DNA of 64,000 nucleotides from Herbihabitans rhizosphaerae (GCF_004216555.1 NZ_SGWQ01000010.1:1-64000), one strand, 5' to 3'; positions 33,672 to 42,844 are shown, numbered from the stretch's first letter. Made by a program: numbers and translations. Notes: generated by a model from the sequence alone, not told the origin.

Positions 33672-34832
33672 GTGGACGAGAACTTCGGTTTGTACCAGCT
33701 CGGCGAGGAGCACGACGCGCTGCGCGAGGCCGTGCGCGCGCTCGCGGAGAAGGAGATCGCGCCGCACGCGGCCGATGTCGACGAGCAGGAGCGCTATCCG
33801 ACCGAGGCGCTCGAGGCGCTGAACAAGGCCGGCTTCAACGCGCCGCACGTGCCGGAGGCCTACGGCGGCCAGGGCGCGGACCCGATCGCGACCAACATCG
33901 TGATCGAGGAGATCGCGCGGGTGTGCGCGTCGTCGTCGCTGATCCCGACGGTGAACAAGCTCGGCACGATGAACGTGGTGCTCGGCGGGTCCGAGGAGCT
34001 CAAGAAGCAGGTGCTCACCGATATCGCCGCCGGTGCGATGGCGTCCTACGCGCTGTCCGAGCGCGAGGCCGGGTCGGACACCTCGGCGATGCGCACGAAG
34101 GCGGTGCGCGACGGCGACCACTGGGTGATCAACGGGACGAAGTGCTGGATCACCAACGCGGGCGTGTCCGCGTGGTACACCGTGATGGCGGTGACCGACC
34201 CATCGGCGGCCAAGCCGGCGGACGGTGTGTCGGCGTTCGTGGTGCACAAGGACGACCCGGGCTTCTCGGTGGGGCCGAAGGAGCGCAAACTCGGCGTCAA
34301 GGGCTCGCCCACGCACGAGATCTACTTCGAGAACTGCACCATTCCGGGGGACCGGATCATCGGCGAGCCGGGCCAGGGTCTGCGGCTGGCGTTCAGGACC
34401 CTGGACCACACCCGGCACGCGATCGGCGCGCAGGCGCTCGGCATCGCCCAGGGTGCTCTCGACGCGTCGGTGGCCTACGTCAAGGAGCGCAAGCAGTTCG
34501 GCAAAGCGGTGGCCGAGTTCCAGGGCGTGCAGTTCATGATCGCCGACATGGCCATGAAGATCGAGGCGGCGCGCCACCTGGTGTACGCGGCGGCGTCCAA
34601 GGTGAACCGTGGCACGCCGGACGCGTCCTTCGCCTCCAGTGCCGCCAAGACCTTCGCCTCCGACACCGCGATGGCTGTCACGACCGACGCTGTGCAGCTC
34701 TTCGGCGGCGCCGGCTACACCCGCGACTTCCCGGTCGAGCGCATGATGCGCGACGCCAAGATCACCCAGATCTACGAGGGCACCAACCAGATCCAGCGCA
34801 TCGTCATGGCCCGCCACCTCCTCAAGGGCTGA
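33672..34832 (+). CDS. acyl-CoA dehydrogenase (FadE25-like)
   Basis: A 386-residue FAD enzyme that oxidises acyl-CoA to enoyl-CoA. Motifs: YALSEREAGSDTSAMRTKAV (FAD/substrate loop), WITNAG, GFSVGPKERKLGVKGSPTHEIYFENC, RKQFGKAVAEFQGVQFMIADMA and the C-terminal TRDFPVERMMRDAKITQIYEGTNQIQRIVMAR, with the catalytic-glutamate region YEGTN. GTG start with AGGAGG six bases upstream. Next to purE, as fadE25 (Rv3274c) is in mycobacteria. An imperfect repeat AACGA-N9-TCGTT at about 33623-33641 upstream could be a TetR-type operator. Fits branched-chain or short-chain acyl-CoA use with the carboxylase. Confidence 0.93.
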   Translation: MDENFGLYQLGEEHDALREAVRALAEKEIAPHAADVDEQERYPTEALEALNKAGFNAPHVPEAYGGQGADPIATNIVIEEIARVCASSSLIPTVNKLGTMNVVLGGSEELKKQVLTDIAAGAMASYALSEREAGSDTSAMRTKAVRDGDHWVINGTKCWITNAGVSAWYTVMAVTDPSAAKPADGVSAFVVHKDDPGFSVGPKERKLGVKGSPTHEIYFENCTIPGDRIIGEPGQGLRLAFRTLDHTRHAIGAQALGIAQGALDASVAYVKERKQFGKAVAEFQGVQFMIADMAMKIEAARHLVYAAASKVNRGTPDASFASSAAKTFASDTAMAVTTDAVQLFGGAGYTRDFPVERMMRDAKITQIYEGTNQIQRIVMARHLLKG

Positions 34833-34879
34833 TTCGACCCTCTGATCGGACGGTGGTTCGGGACTGACTGCCGTCCCAC

Positions 34880-35332
34880 TCAGTTGTTGCCCAGCGTGAG
34901 GTGCACGTTTCCTGATTCAGCTTGTGCCCGCGATACCACGATCTTTCCGCGCCTGGTTACCTCGATTTGATACAGGTCCTGTGCGGGAACGCCAATGATT
35001 GTGAAGCTGAGCTTGCACGGCCGGTAGTAGCCGTCGACGGAATAGTCCCAGATACCTGAGTCCAGTTTTCCGACGCCGAGAACCACACCAGCGGCGTCGT
35101 ACACGACGACCTGCGCCCCGCCGTGGATGTCGTCGTAGCCTTTGGTGCCGTAGCACGTGGACTGCTGGCGCAAGATCGCGTCAGATGCGAGTTCTTGCGT
35201 CAGTGCGAGGTCGCCGCGAACGGTAATCAACAGGGGTGCGGACGCCGGGGATGGTTCGGCATCTTCTGAACCGCACCCAATCAACGCCAGTGCGGTGATA
35301 CTTACGGCAACTGCCAGGCGTGTCATCGACAT
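34880..35332 (-). CDS. small lipoprotein of unknown function
   Basis: A 150-residue lipoprotein. The N-terminal signal MSMTRLAVAVSITALALIGCGS ends in a lipobox (ALIGC) with the lipidated cysteine near residue 19. The mature part is beta-rich, with two cysteines (STCYGTKGYDD and RPCKLSF) that could form a disulfide. I recognise no family. The ATG at 35332 is chosen because GGAGGG sits five bases upstream. Codon use is more AT-tolerant than neighbours (many GAT, GTA, GTT codons), which with the neighbouring genes suggests an acquired island. Confidence 0.7.
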   Translation of the reverse strand: MSMTRLAVAVSITALALIGCGSEDAEPSPASAPLLITVRGDLALTQELASDAILRQQSTCYGTKGYDDIHGGAQVVVYDAAGVVLGVGKLDSGIWDYSVDGYYRPCKLSFTIIGVPAQDLYQIEVTRRGKIVVSRAQAESGNVHLTLGNN

Positions 35333-35516
35333 GATGACCCTCCTGCCACGGTTTTCAGGTGTGAGTACGACGGATCCATGCACTGTGCTCGTCGCCGACA
35401 CATGCGACCGTTACTGTACGGCGCGCGCCAGCACCTGCCGTGCGCCATTGATCAGTTCGGCGAGAACTGGCACGTCGGCGTCACCTGGCACCGAGTCGAC
35501 CCACTATTTTCGTGAG

Positions 35517-35997
35517 GTGATCAGACTGGAGCGGCTGCGGGTGGATCATGCTGCCGCTTTGTTGGCGTTCGAGCGGGAGAATCGGGAGTACTTCGCGCGT
35601 TCGGTGTCTGATCGTGGCGACGCGTATTTCAGGGAACTTCGCCGCGCGGCATCAGGCGTTGCTCGATGAGCAGGACGCGGGCGTGTATCAGTTCCACGTG
35701 GTGCTCGCCGAGCAGAGCGATCTCGTTGGCCGAGTGAACCTGTTCGACCTGACCGACGGCGTCGCGGAGGTCGGCTACCGGATCGCCGAGCGGGCGGCCG
35801 GCAGGGGAGTCGCGACGGCCGTGGTAGGTGAGGTGTGCCGGATCGCGACCACCTCGTACGAGCTGTCCGCGCTCTTCGCGATAACTACTGCCGACAACAC
35901 CGCGTCGCGATCAGTGTTGGCGCGCAACGGGTTCACGCTCGCCGGTGAGACCACGGTGGCCGGCAAGCCGGGCGTCCGTTACGAGCGTTCGCTCTGA
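35517..35997 (+). pseudogene. GNAT acetyltransferase interrupted by a frameshift
   Basis: Two frames together make one RimJ/RimL-type N-acetyltransferase. 35517 to about 35631 encodes VIRLERLRVDHAAALLAFERENREYFARSVSDRGDAYF. A second frame then gives NFAARHQALLDEQDAGVYQFHVVLAEQSDLVGRVNLFDLTDGVAEVGYRIAERAAGRGVATAVV (acetyl-CoA loop) and SRSVLARNGF to the TGA at 35997. Removing one G from the GGG at 35632-35634 joins them perfectly. The gene is either recently broken or affected by a one-base sequence error. The GTG start is the first in frame. Confidence 0.75.
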
Positions 35998-36060
35998 AGT
36001 AACGCCGCAACCGGCGGTAGCCGATCAGGGTATTGATCGGCGACATGTGCGGAGTGGGAT

Positions 36061-36441
36061 ATGAAGCTCATCATCTCGTCTCTACTGGTCTTTTCCGCAG
36101 TCGTCGCGCTGACCGTCGGTGCGTTCTACATGGGGCGCACGACCGCGCCGTCGAGTGCTGAGGTCAAGCCGGACGATCCATCAGGATCGGGTGTGAATTC
36201 CAGTTCCACTGACAACCTCCAGCGGAGGGTAGGTGATCTGACCAGGTGCTACTGGGCCGCGATGACTGTTGCTGGCGACGCGGTCGAGAAGCTCCAACTT
36301 GCGCAGGGGAGGGCAGCTGGCTACTTGAGAACCGCGATTGAACAGCGAAACTGGCGTGAGGCGGACCAATTGCGCAGTGGTATCGCCAGCCTTGAGATCA
36401 GTTCGGTCCCACTCTGGGATCTCCACGCCAGATGCGGATGA
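36061..36441 (+). CDS. small membrane-anchored protein of unknown function
   Basis: A 126-residue protein with an N-terminal hydrophobic segment (about 3-24, LIISSLLVFSAVVALTVGAFYMG), a short serine/proline/aspartate-rich linker, and a helical region (NLQRRVGDLTRCYWAAMTVAGDAVEKLQLAQGRAAGYLRTAIEQRNWREADQLRSGIASLEI). Probably exported and anchored with the helical domain outside. Two cysteines are present (CYW and the penultimate residue). No family recognised. ATG start following GTGGGAT. Base composition is less GC-rich than the core genes, like the adjacent lipoprotein. Confidence 0.6.
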   Translation: MKLIISSLLVFSAVVALTVGAFYMGRTTAPSSAEVKPDDPSGSGVNSSSTDNLQRRVGDLTRCYWAAMTVAGDAVEKLQLAQGRAAGYLRTAIEQRNWREADQLRSGIASLEISSVPLWDLHARCG

Positions 36442-36465
36442 AGTGTTCGGTCGAGTTCGTGCGAC

Positions 36466-37161
36466 TTATTCCAAATTGACAGTGGTGCGTTCGGTGGTGC
36501 GGTGGTTGTCCAGCTTCGCAGGGTCGGGGTTGGACACCTGGACAAGCGATGCCTTGGCGGCGAGTACGGACACGACCGCGGTGAGCACGCCGTCGGGGAT
36601 TGTCCAGTCCATTGTGGACAGGACGCGGGCGCCTGGCTCGATGGCTTGTGTCCGTGCCGCCACCAGTACTTCGTCCACTGTGGACGATGCGAGGGCGGGC
36701 GTGGATCCGGGGACTGGTTGCAGGGCAAGGAAATCGTCGCCGTGCACACGCGCCTCGGCGACGAAGTCGATGCCGCCGTCCACGCTGCCGCCGAGGTCGC
36801 GGCCCATCGGGTCGAGTGACACGACGGCGGTGACGTCGGCTCCGGAAACGATCTCACCGGGGGTGACGAACGCGACGGCCGCACCGTCCACTTCGGACAC
36901 GACGTGCGCGCCGGCCCACCACGCGCCGAGCAGCACACCAGCCGTCTGCCAGTGCGCGGGCAGTGTCACAGCGACCTGCGTGCCCGGTTCGACGTCGTGC
37001 TCGTCGACCAGCCAGTTCGCCGTCTTCGCCGCCCAGTTGGCCAGCGTCACGGCGGACAGTTCCACCCGCGCGCCGGTCGCGTCGTCGTACCAGGTGATCA
37101 GCGGACGGCCCGCGGCCGCGCCGGACAGCAGCGGGCGCAACAGGGTCTCGGTCAGGCTCAC
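36466..37161 (-). CDS. TIGR03089-family protein (degenerate acyl-adenylate-type N-terminal domain)
   Basis: A 231-residue protein resembling the first part of AMP-binding acyl-CoA synthetases (LITWYDDATGARVELSAVTLANWAAKTANWLVDEHDVEPGTQVAVTLPAHWQTAGVLLGAWWAGAHVV) but lacking the P-loop and the C-terminal adenylation domain. This matches the actinobacterial TIGR03089 family, whose role is unknown; Rv3268 occupies the same place beside the cpsA-like LCP gene. GTG 37161 is chosen because AAGGAG lies five bases upstream. It contains one exact iterated palindrome (36673-36685) and two variants (36607-36619, 36886-36898). It follows the LCP genes on the same strand. Confidence 0.8.
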   Translation of the reverse strand: MSLTETLLRPLLSGAAAGRPLITWYDDATGARVELSAVTLANWAAKTANWLVDEHDVEPGTQVAVTLPAHWQTAGVLLGAWWAGAHVVSEVDGAAVAFVTPGEIVSGADVTAVVSLDPMGRDLGGSVDGGIDFVAEARVHGDDFLALQPVPGSTPALASSTVDEVLVAARTQAIEPGARVLSTMDWTIPDGVLTAVVSVLAAKASLVQVSNPDPAKLDNHRTTERTTVNLE

Positions 37162-37186
37162 GGAACTCCTTGGCACGTAAGGGAAA

Positions 37187-38593
37187 TCAGTCCACGCACG
37201 GCGGCGCCGGCTGGGCGGCGAGCCGGTTCAGCTCCAGCAGCCCGTCACCGGTGAAGCCGGGTGGGGTCTCGGTGGTCGGGCGGCGGGTGGTCGTGGTCGT
37301 TCGGCTCGTCGGGCGCGTGGTGGTCGGCGTCGGCTTCGTGGTGGTCGTCCTCGGCGGCGGCGCGCCGTGCACCGGAATGGTCGGCTTCGCCACCGGGCCA
37401 CCACTCACCAGTGATGCCGCGAACCGGCGCACCGCATCCTTGTCCACGGTGACGATGCTCTGACCACGATCGTTGCGCGCGTTGATGTCGGTGACCGGGA
37501 TCGTCACGAAGTCGACGTTGCCCGAGGAGATCGCGCTCGCCTGCCCGACCAGCTCCAGGATCTTCAATCCCGGATCGGTCACCACCGACTTGTTCAGCGC
37601 GTCGGCGAGGGCGCCGAGCTTGCCGCCGTTGGTCAGTGTTCCGCTGGACAAGACTTGCTGCATCGCCGAGGACAGGAACGTCTGCTGCCGCACGATCCGG
37701 TCGAGGTCGCCACGCGGCAGCGCCCGCTGGCGCACGTACGACAACGCGGCACCACCGGCGACGCGCTGCCGGCCGGCGCGGAAGTCCGCGCCGGAATCGG
37801 GGTCCGACGTCGCGTGCTTCAAGCACACCTCGACGCCGCCGATCGCCTCGGACAGCAGGTAGAACCCGTACAGACTGATCTCCGCGTAGTGATCCACGCG
37901 CACGCCGGTCAGGTTCTGCACGGTTTGCACCAGCACCGAGCGGCCGGCCTTGTCCGACTCCTGCTCGATCTTGGCCTGATTGCGTTCACCCTTGTCGCCG
38001 AGCTGCTGGGCGACGCGGGTCTTGGTCACGCCGTACGCCGCGTTGATCTTGTCCTCGCGGTAGCCGGGGATGTCCAGGTAGGTGTCACGCGGGAAGGACA
38101 TCGCGTAGCTCTTGCCGCCGTTGTGCGGAATTCGCAGCAGGATGATCGTGTCGGTGTTGATCCCGCCACTCATCTCGGTGCGCAGCTGCTTGAGGATCTC
38201 CAGCGACAGCGGGTTGCCCTGCATGTCGGTGCGCGTGTCGTTGCCGACGACCAAGATGTCGTTCGCGCCGTCCTCGGCGGGCGGCGCGCCCGGCGCGTTG
38301 TGCGCGTCGGCGAGCACGTCGGTGGTGTTCACCTTGCCCTGGAACCAGTCCACCCCGGCCCACGCGGCACCGGTGGCGACCAGCGCGGCCGCGGACAGCA
38401 GCGCCACCATCACGCGCGCGAACACCAGCCCGCGGCTCGGGCCTTCCGGCTTGGTTTTCGCCGGTTCGCGCTCGGGCTCGCCGGCGTCCCCATCGCTGAC
38501 CGTGCGTGACGCGGCCGTGCCGAACACGACCGTCTCCCCCCTCGGTTTGGGGGACGGACGGTCCGGCGGAGTCTCCTCGTCGCTCACCGGCAT
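37187..38593 (-). CDS. LCP-family (LytR-CpsA-Psr) cell-wall glycopolymer ligase
   Basis: A 468-residue membrane enzyme. A charged N-terminal tail is inside; one helix spans about 58-80 (FARVMVALLSAAALVATGAAWAG). The LCP domain outside runs about 110-300 with NDTRTDMQGNPLSLEIL, INTDTIILLRIPHNGGKSYAMSFPRDTYLDIPGY, KINAAYG, and SYVRQRALPRGDLDRIVRQQ (basic residues that bind pyrophosphate). A Thr/Pro-rich tail ends near 450. LCP enzymes transfer lipid-linked polymers such as arabinogalactan to peptidoglycan. No LytR_C domain follows, unlike the neighbouring paralogue. Syntenic with Rv3267. Confidence 0.92.
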   Translation of the reverse strand: MPVSDEETPPDRPSPKPRGETVVFGTAASRTVSDGDAGEPEREPAKTKPEGPSRGLVFARVMVALLSAAALVATGAAWAGVDWFQGKVNTTDVLADAHNAPGAPPAEDGANDILVVGNDTRTDMQGNPLSLEILKQLRTEMSGGINTDTIILLRIPHNGGKSYAMSFPRDTYLDIPGYREDKINAAYGVTKTRVAQQLGDKGERNQAKIEQESDKAGRSVLVQTVQNLTGVRVDHYAEISLYGFYLLSEAIGGVEVCLKHATSDPDSGADFRAGRQRVAGGAALSYVRQRALPRGDLDRIVRQQTFLSSAMQQVLSSGTLTNGGKLGALADALNKSVVTDPGLKILELVGQASAISSGNVDFVTIPVTDINARNDRGQSIVTVDKDAVRRFAASLVSGGPVAKPTIPVHGAPPPRTTTTKPTPTTTRPTSRTTTTTRRPTTETPPGFTGDGLLELNRLAAQPAPPCVD

Positions 38594-38666
38594 CCCCTTC
38601 CCACTCCCACCTTGACAGGCTAGTCAATCGCCGTGCCGGGCGGACGCGGGTTCAGCCAACGCGGAA

Positions 38667-40250
38667 TCAGTTGACGCAGGTCACGCCGTCCGCGTCGATC
38701 CGAGGTGTGGGTGACGCGCTGTCCGGCACGGTGGGCCGGGTGCTGGTCGTGGACGCGCCGGGCGAGGCCAGCGGCAGGGACACCGGCGGCGGGTTGCTCG
38801 GCCTGGTGCCGAACCCGTTGCGCGGGAAGTCCCTGCCCAGCGTGACCAGCACCGTGCCGGGCACGATCCTCGGGTCCGGTTCGGCGATCAGCCGGACGCC
38901 GAGCGCGTCGGTCACCTGTCTGGCGAGCTGCTCCTGCCCGGGCGCGTACCGCAGGCCGCTGGGCAGCCCGCCCGCCGTCGGTGTCACCGTTCCACGCCGG
39001 AAACCCTTGCCCGCCAACACATCCTGCACGTTCAGCGGCAGGTTCGCGTCACCGTTCGCGTTGCGCAGGTCGACCGTCCCCAGTGGACTCGGCGGGGCGG
39101 TCGGCGATCCGCTCGGCTCGACCGGCGAGGAACTCGGCGTGGACTTGCGATCGTCGGTGGCCAGGCCGCCGATGAAATCGCGCACCTGGTTCGGGTCGAC
39201 TCTGATCACGTCCGCGCCGCCGATCCTGGCCGGCCCCTGGGTCGGGATCGTGCGGAACTCGATCGCACCACTGGACAGCCCGCGCATCTGCTCGGCGAAC
39301 GTGGTGATGTCCCAGCCGGTCGACAGCACCACCGACTTCTTCACCGCGGCGATCAGCTCGTTCATCTTCGTGTAGTCGGTGAGGGTGTTCGCCGACAGCA
39401 CTTTGTTGGCCAGCGCGCCGAGGAACACCTGCTGGCGCACGATCCGGTCCAGATCGTTGTTGGGCAGATCGTGCCGCTGCCGCACGAACGACAACGCTGC
39501 CGCACCATCGACGGTCTGCTTGCCGGCCGGGAAGTTCGCGCCCGACTTGATCTCCTTCACCGGCGCGTTCAGACACACCTCGACGCCCCCGAGCGCCTTG
39601 GTGATCTCGTAGAAGCTGGCCAGGTTGACCTCGGCGTACCGGTCGATCTTCACCGCCTCGCCGATCAGCTTCTCGATCGTGGCGATCAGGTTCTTGCGGC
39701 CGGCGACCGTGGCCTGCTTGTCGATCTCCTTGGCGTCGCCCTTGTTCTGCTGGCCGAGCTCCCGCGCGGTGGCGTTGTAGGCGTAGGCGAACGCGGAGTT
39801 GAGCCGGTGCTTGCCGTAGCCACCCGCCAGCTCCACCCACGCGTCGCGCGGGAAGGAGAACGCGACCGCGCGCCGGCCGTCGGTGGGGATGTGCACCAGG
39901 ATCATGGTGTCGGTGTTGCGCTCGCCGTCGCTCTCACCGGCGTGCAGCATGTCGAGCACCTCGCGCGGCAACGGGTTGCCGAACGCGTCGGTGCGACTGT
40001 CCATGCCGACCAGCAGGATGTCGATCGCACCGTCCAGCGGCCTCGGCTGCGCCGCGACGCGCTCGTCGATCACGTCCGTGGTGACGATGCCCTCGTTGAT
40101 GTCACCGAGCGTGGCCCAGCCGTACCCGACCGCACCGAGCACCAGCGCCGACACCAAAATCAGAACGACCTTGCCGCTGTAGAACGCGGTACGCCCGAGC
40201 CGCCTCGGCCGTCTTCGCTCTGGCGGCCCCTCGAGCGATCGCTCGCTCAC
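38667..40250 (-). CDS. LCP-family ligase with C-terminal LytR_C domain
   Basis: A 527-residue paralogue of the next gene. One membrane helix lies at about 27-49 (KVVLILVSALVLGAVGYGW). The LCP domain has DILLVGMDSRTDAFGNPLP, NTDTMILVHIPTDGRRAVAFSFPRDAWVELAGGYGKHRLNSAFAYAY and SFVRQRHDLPNNDLDRIVRQQVFLGAL. A LytR_C domain follows at about 400-500 (DLRNANGDANLPLNVQDVLAGKGFRRGTVT). It would attach envelope glycans to peptidoglycan. GTG start with AGGAGG upstream. 73 bases separate it from the second LCP gene, so they are likely one operon; divergent from rmlB. Confidence 0.93.
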   Translation of the reverse strand: MSERSLEGPPERRRPRRLGRTAFYSGKVVLILVSALVLGAVGYGWATLGDINEGIVTTDVIDERVAAQPRPLDGAIDILLVGMDSRTDAFGNPLPREVLDMLHAGESDGERNTDTMILVHIPTDGRRAVAFSFPRDAWVELAGGYGKHRLNSAFAYAYNATARELGQQNKGDAKEIDKQATVAGRKNLIATIEKLIGEAVKIDRYAEVNLASFYEITKALGGVEVCLNAPVKEIKSGANFPAGKQTVDGAAALSFVRQRHDLPNNDLDRIVRQQVFLGALANKVLSANTLTDYTKMNELIAAVKKSVVLSTGWDITTFAEQMRGLSSGAIEFRTIPTQGPARIGGADVIRVDPNQVRDFIGGLATDDRKSTPSSSPVEPSGSPTAPPSPLGTVDLRNANGDANLPLNVQDVLAGKGFRRGTVTPTAGGLPSGLRYAPGQEQLARQVTDALGVRLIAEPDPRIVPGTVLVTLGRDFPRNGFGTRPSNPPPVSLPLASPGASTTSTRPTVPDSASPTPRIDADGVTCVN

Positions 40251-40453
40251 GGATCCTCCTCCCCGTTCGGTGCGCCCGCGGCCCCCGCCGCGCGCTCACC
40301 ACCCCGATCCCGATGCCAGGTTACTGTGATCTCGGAGTCCCGGCCTTCTCGTCCGTAACACGTAATGACCCCCTATCGAGGTTGCTACGGGTAGCCAGGG
40401 AACCGTCCGGTCGTGAACGATTTCGGTGACGATCGAACCAAGGAGGGGACACA

Positions 40454-41437
40454 ATGCGGGTACTGGTGACCGGTGGCGCCGGGTTCATCGGGTCGCACTA
40501 CGTGCGACAGGCGTTGACCGGGGCGTACCCGAGCTTGGCCGATGCCGAGGTCGTGGTCCTGGACAAGCTGACCTACGCCGGCAACGAGGCGAACCTGGAC
40601 CCGGTGGCCGACAGCCCCCGGCTGCGGTTCGTGCGCGGCGACATCTGCGATCCGGGTGCGGTCACGGAGGTGATGTCCGGGGTCGACCTGGTCGTGCACT
40701 TCGCGGCCGAGTCGCATGTGGACCGCTCGATCGCCGGCTCGGCCGACTTCGTGCTGACCAACGTGCTCGGCACGCAGACCCTGCTGCAGGGCGCGCTGGA
40801 CGCGGGCGTGAGCAAGTTCGTGCACGTGTCCACCGACGAGGTGTACGGCTCGATCGACGAGGGCGCCTGGCCGGAGGACCACCCGCTGCTGCCGAACTCG
40901 CCGTACTCGGCGTCCAAGGCCTCCTCCGACCTGCTGGCGCGTTCGTTCCACCGCACCTACGGGCTGAACGTGTGCATCACGCGCTGCTCGAACAACTACG
41001 GGCCGTACCAGTTCCCGGAGAAGGTCATCCCGCTGTTCGTGACGAACCTGCTGGACGGCAAGAAGGTGCCGCTCTACGGCGACGGGCTGAACGTGCGCGA
41101 CTGGCTGCACGTGGACGACCACTGCCACGGCATCCACCTCGTGGCCGACGGCGGCCGGCCGGGCGAGGTGTACAACATCGGCGGCGGCACCGAGTTGAGC
41201 AACCGGGAGCTGACCTCCCGCCTGCTCGCGGCGGTCGGCGCCGGCGAGGAGATGATCGAGCCGGTCGAGGACCGCAAGGGTCACGACCGCCGGTACTCGG
41301 TGGATATCACCAAGATCTCGCGTGAGCTCGGGTACCGTCCCAGGGTCGGGTTCGACGAAGGGCTCGCCGACACGGTCAGCTGGTATCGCGACAACCGCGG
41401 CTGGTGGGAGCCTCTCAAGAAGCGCGACGCGCACTGA
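40454..41437 (+). CDS. rmlB: dTDP-glucose 4,6-dehydratase
   Basis: A 327-residue short-chain dehydrogenase that makes dTDP-4-keto-6-deoxyglucose from dTDP-glucose. NAD-binding GGAGFIG at 7-13, STDEVYG at 126-132 (active-site Thr, Asp, Glu) and the catalytic YxxxK at Tyr151/Lys155 (YSASKASSD) are all present, as are NNYGPYQFPEKVIPLF and GDGLNVRDWLHVDDH. ATG start with AAGGAGGGGA upstream. It lies 21 bases from rmlD, so both rhamnose genes are co-transcribed. The rmlA and rmlC genes are not in the window. Confidence 0.96.
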   Translation: MRVLVTGGAGFIGSHYVRQALTGAYPSLADAEVVVLDKLTYAGNEANLDPVADSPRLRFVRGDICDPGAVTEVMSGVDLVVHFAAESHVDRSIAGSADFVLTNVLGTQTLLQGALDAGVSKFVHVSTDEVYGSIDEGAWPEDHPLLPNSPYSASKASSDLLARSFHRTYGLNVCITRCSNNYGPYQFPEKVIPLFVTNLLDGKKVPLYGDGLNVRDWLHVDDHCHGIHLVADGGRPGEVYNIGGGTELSNRELTSRLLAAVGAGEEMIEPVEDRKGHDRRYSVDITKISRELGYRPRVGFDEGLADTVSWYRDNRGWWEPLKKRDAH

Positions 41438-41458
41438 TCGCGCGTTAGAGGAGAGTTG

Positions 41459-42382
41459 TTGACAGCGGGATTCGCGGTACTGGTTCCTGGCGGACACGGC
41501 CAGCTCGGACGGGAGCTCGTGGCGACCGCACCGGACGGCGTGCGGGTGACCGCGCCCGGCCGCCGGGAGCTCGACATCACCCAGCCGGGCGCCGTGCTCG
41601 AGGCGGTGACCACGCTGGTGGCCGGCGCGAAGGCGGCCGGTGTGCCGCCGATCGTGCTGAACGCGGCCTCGTTCACCGCCGTGGACGACGCGGAAACCGA
41701 GCAGGCGCAGGCGTTCGCGGTGAACGGGGACGGGCCGAGGGTGCTCGCCGCGGTGTGCGCGTCCCGGGACGTGCCGCTGGTGCACGTGTCCACCGACTAC
41801 GTGTTCTCTGGCGACGTCCGGGGCGACGCGAAGCACCCATACGAGACCGACGACAAGGTCGGCCCGAAGTCGGTGTACGGCCTCACCAAGCTCGCCGGTG
41901 AGGACGCCGTGCTGGGCTCCGGCGCGCGGGCCTGGGTGGTGCGCACGGCGTGGCTGTACGGCGCCGCCGGGTACAACTTCGTGAAGACGATGGCGCGGCT
42001 GGAGCGCGAGCGGGACACCATCTCCGTGGTGGACGACCAGATCGGCAGTCCGACGTGGACGCGGGACTTCGCGGCCGGCGTGTTCGAGCTGTGCGCCGCC
42101 GTGGTCGCCGGGAACGGGCCGGAGCAGCACGTGCTGCACTGCACCGGCGCCGGCGAGGCGTCCCGGTTCGCCTTCGCGCGGGCGATCTTCACCGAGTTGG
42201 GTACCGATCCCGAGCGGGTGCGGCCGGTGCGTACCGAGGACTTCCCCCGGCCGGCCGAGCGGCCCGCGTACTCGGTGCTCGCCGACGCCTCGTGGCGCAA
42301 GGCCGGGCTGACCCCGCTGCGGCCGTGGCGAGAGGCGTTGGCGGAGGCGTTCGCCGAACAGGGTGACGCGTTCACCAAATGA
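41459..42382 (+). CDS. rmlD: dTDP-4-dehydrorhamnose reductase
   Basis: A 307-residue NAD(P)H-dependent reductase giving dTDP-L-rhamnose. Motifs: VLVPGGHGQLGRELV at the N terminus, NAASFTAVDDAETEQAQAFAVN, HVSTDYVFSGD, the catalytic YGLTKLAGE pair and IGSPTWTRDFA. Two TTG codons are possible; 41459 has GGAG five bases upstream, 41456 lies too close to it. Rhamnose links arabinogalactan to peptidoglycan in mycolata and occurs in other envelope glycans, fitting the WbbL and LCP genes here. Corresponds to Rv3266c. Confidence 0.94.
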   Translation: MTAGFAVLVPGGHGQLGRELVATAPDGVRVTAPGRRELDITQPGAVLEAVTTLVAGAKAAGVPPIVLNAASFTAVDDAETEQAQAFAVNGDGPRVLAAVCASRDVPLVHVSTDYVFSGDVRGDAKHPYETDDKVGPKSVYGLTKLAGEDAVLGSGARAWVVRTAWLYGAAGYNFVKTMARLERERDTISVVDDQIGSPTWTRDFAAGVFELCAAVVAGNGPEQHVLHCTGAGEASRFAFARAIFTELGTDPERVRPVRTEDFPRPAERPAYSVLADASWRKAGLTPLRPWREALAEAFAEQGDAFTK

Positions 42383-42415
42383 GACGGTGTCTCGGGTAGT
42401 GGCACCATTGCCGGC

Positions 42416-42844
42416 ATGAGTGAAGTCAGCGAGGTGCTGCCGCCGGAGGCGCGGCCACTGTTCTCCGCGCCGGTGTTCGTGTCGATGACCACGATCAACC
42501 CGGACGGTGCGCCGCAGTCCAGCGTGGTGTGGGCGCGACTGGACGGCGAGCAGATCTTGATCTCCACGATCCACGGGCGGCGCAAGTACCTGAACCTGGT
42601 GCGCGATCCGCGGGTGACGCTGCTGGCGTTCGATCCGGAGGACCCGTACTTCTACGTCGAGGTGCGCGGCGCGGTGGAGCTGACCGAGGAGGGCGGTCCG
42701 GAGCTGATCAACGAGCTGTCGCAGGCGTACATGGGTGAACCGTTCGGCGAGCGTCCGGCGGAGACGCGGGTCGTCGTCCGGGTGACACCGCGGAAGGTGA
42801 TCGCCCACGTCGGGCCCCAGAGCCGCCGTCGTCGCGCCGGCTGA
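42416..42844 (+). CDS. PPOX-class (F420- or FMN-dependent) oxidoreductase
   Basis: A 142-residue split-barrel protein of the pyridoxamine-5'-phosphate-oxidase superfamily (LFSAPVFVSMTTINPDGAPQSSVVWARLDGEQILISTIHGRRKYLNLVRDPRVTLLAFDPEDPYFYVEVRGAVELTEEGG). The pattern matches actinobacterial PPOX proteins that use coenzyme F420 to reduce small substrates. The F420 synthesis genes fbiA/fbiB at the end of the window are consistent with this. ATG start. A 22-base repeat array begins three bases after its stop, followed by a 27-base perfect palindrome. Confidence 0.85.
   Translation: MSEVSEVLPPEARPLFSAPVFVSMTTINPDGAPQSSVVWARLDGEQILISTIHGRRKYLNLVRDPRVTLLAFDPEDPYFYVEVRGAVELTEEGGPELINELSQAYMGEPFGERPAETRVVVRVTPRKVIAHVGPQSRRRRAG

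Noticed and set aside
35411-35503. Short minus-strand frame ending ELINGARQVLARAVQ
   Set aside because: It has reasonable codon character but only about 30 residues, no good start and no recognisable family; perhaps a relic, not enough to annotate.
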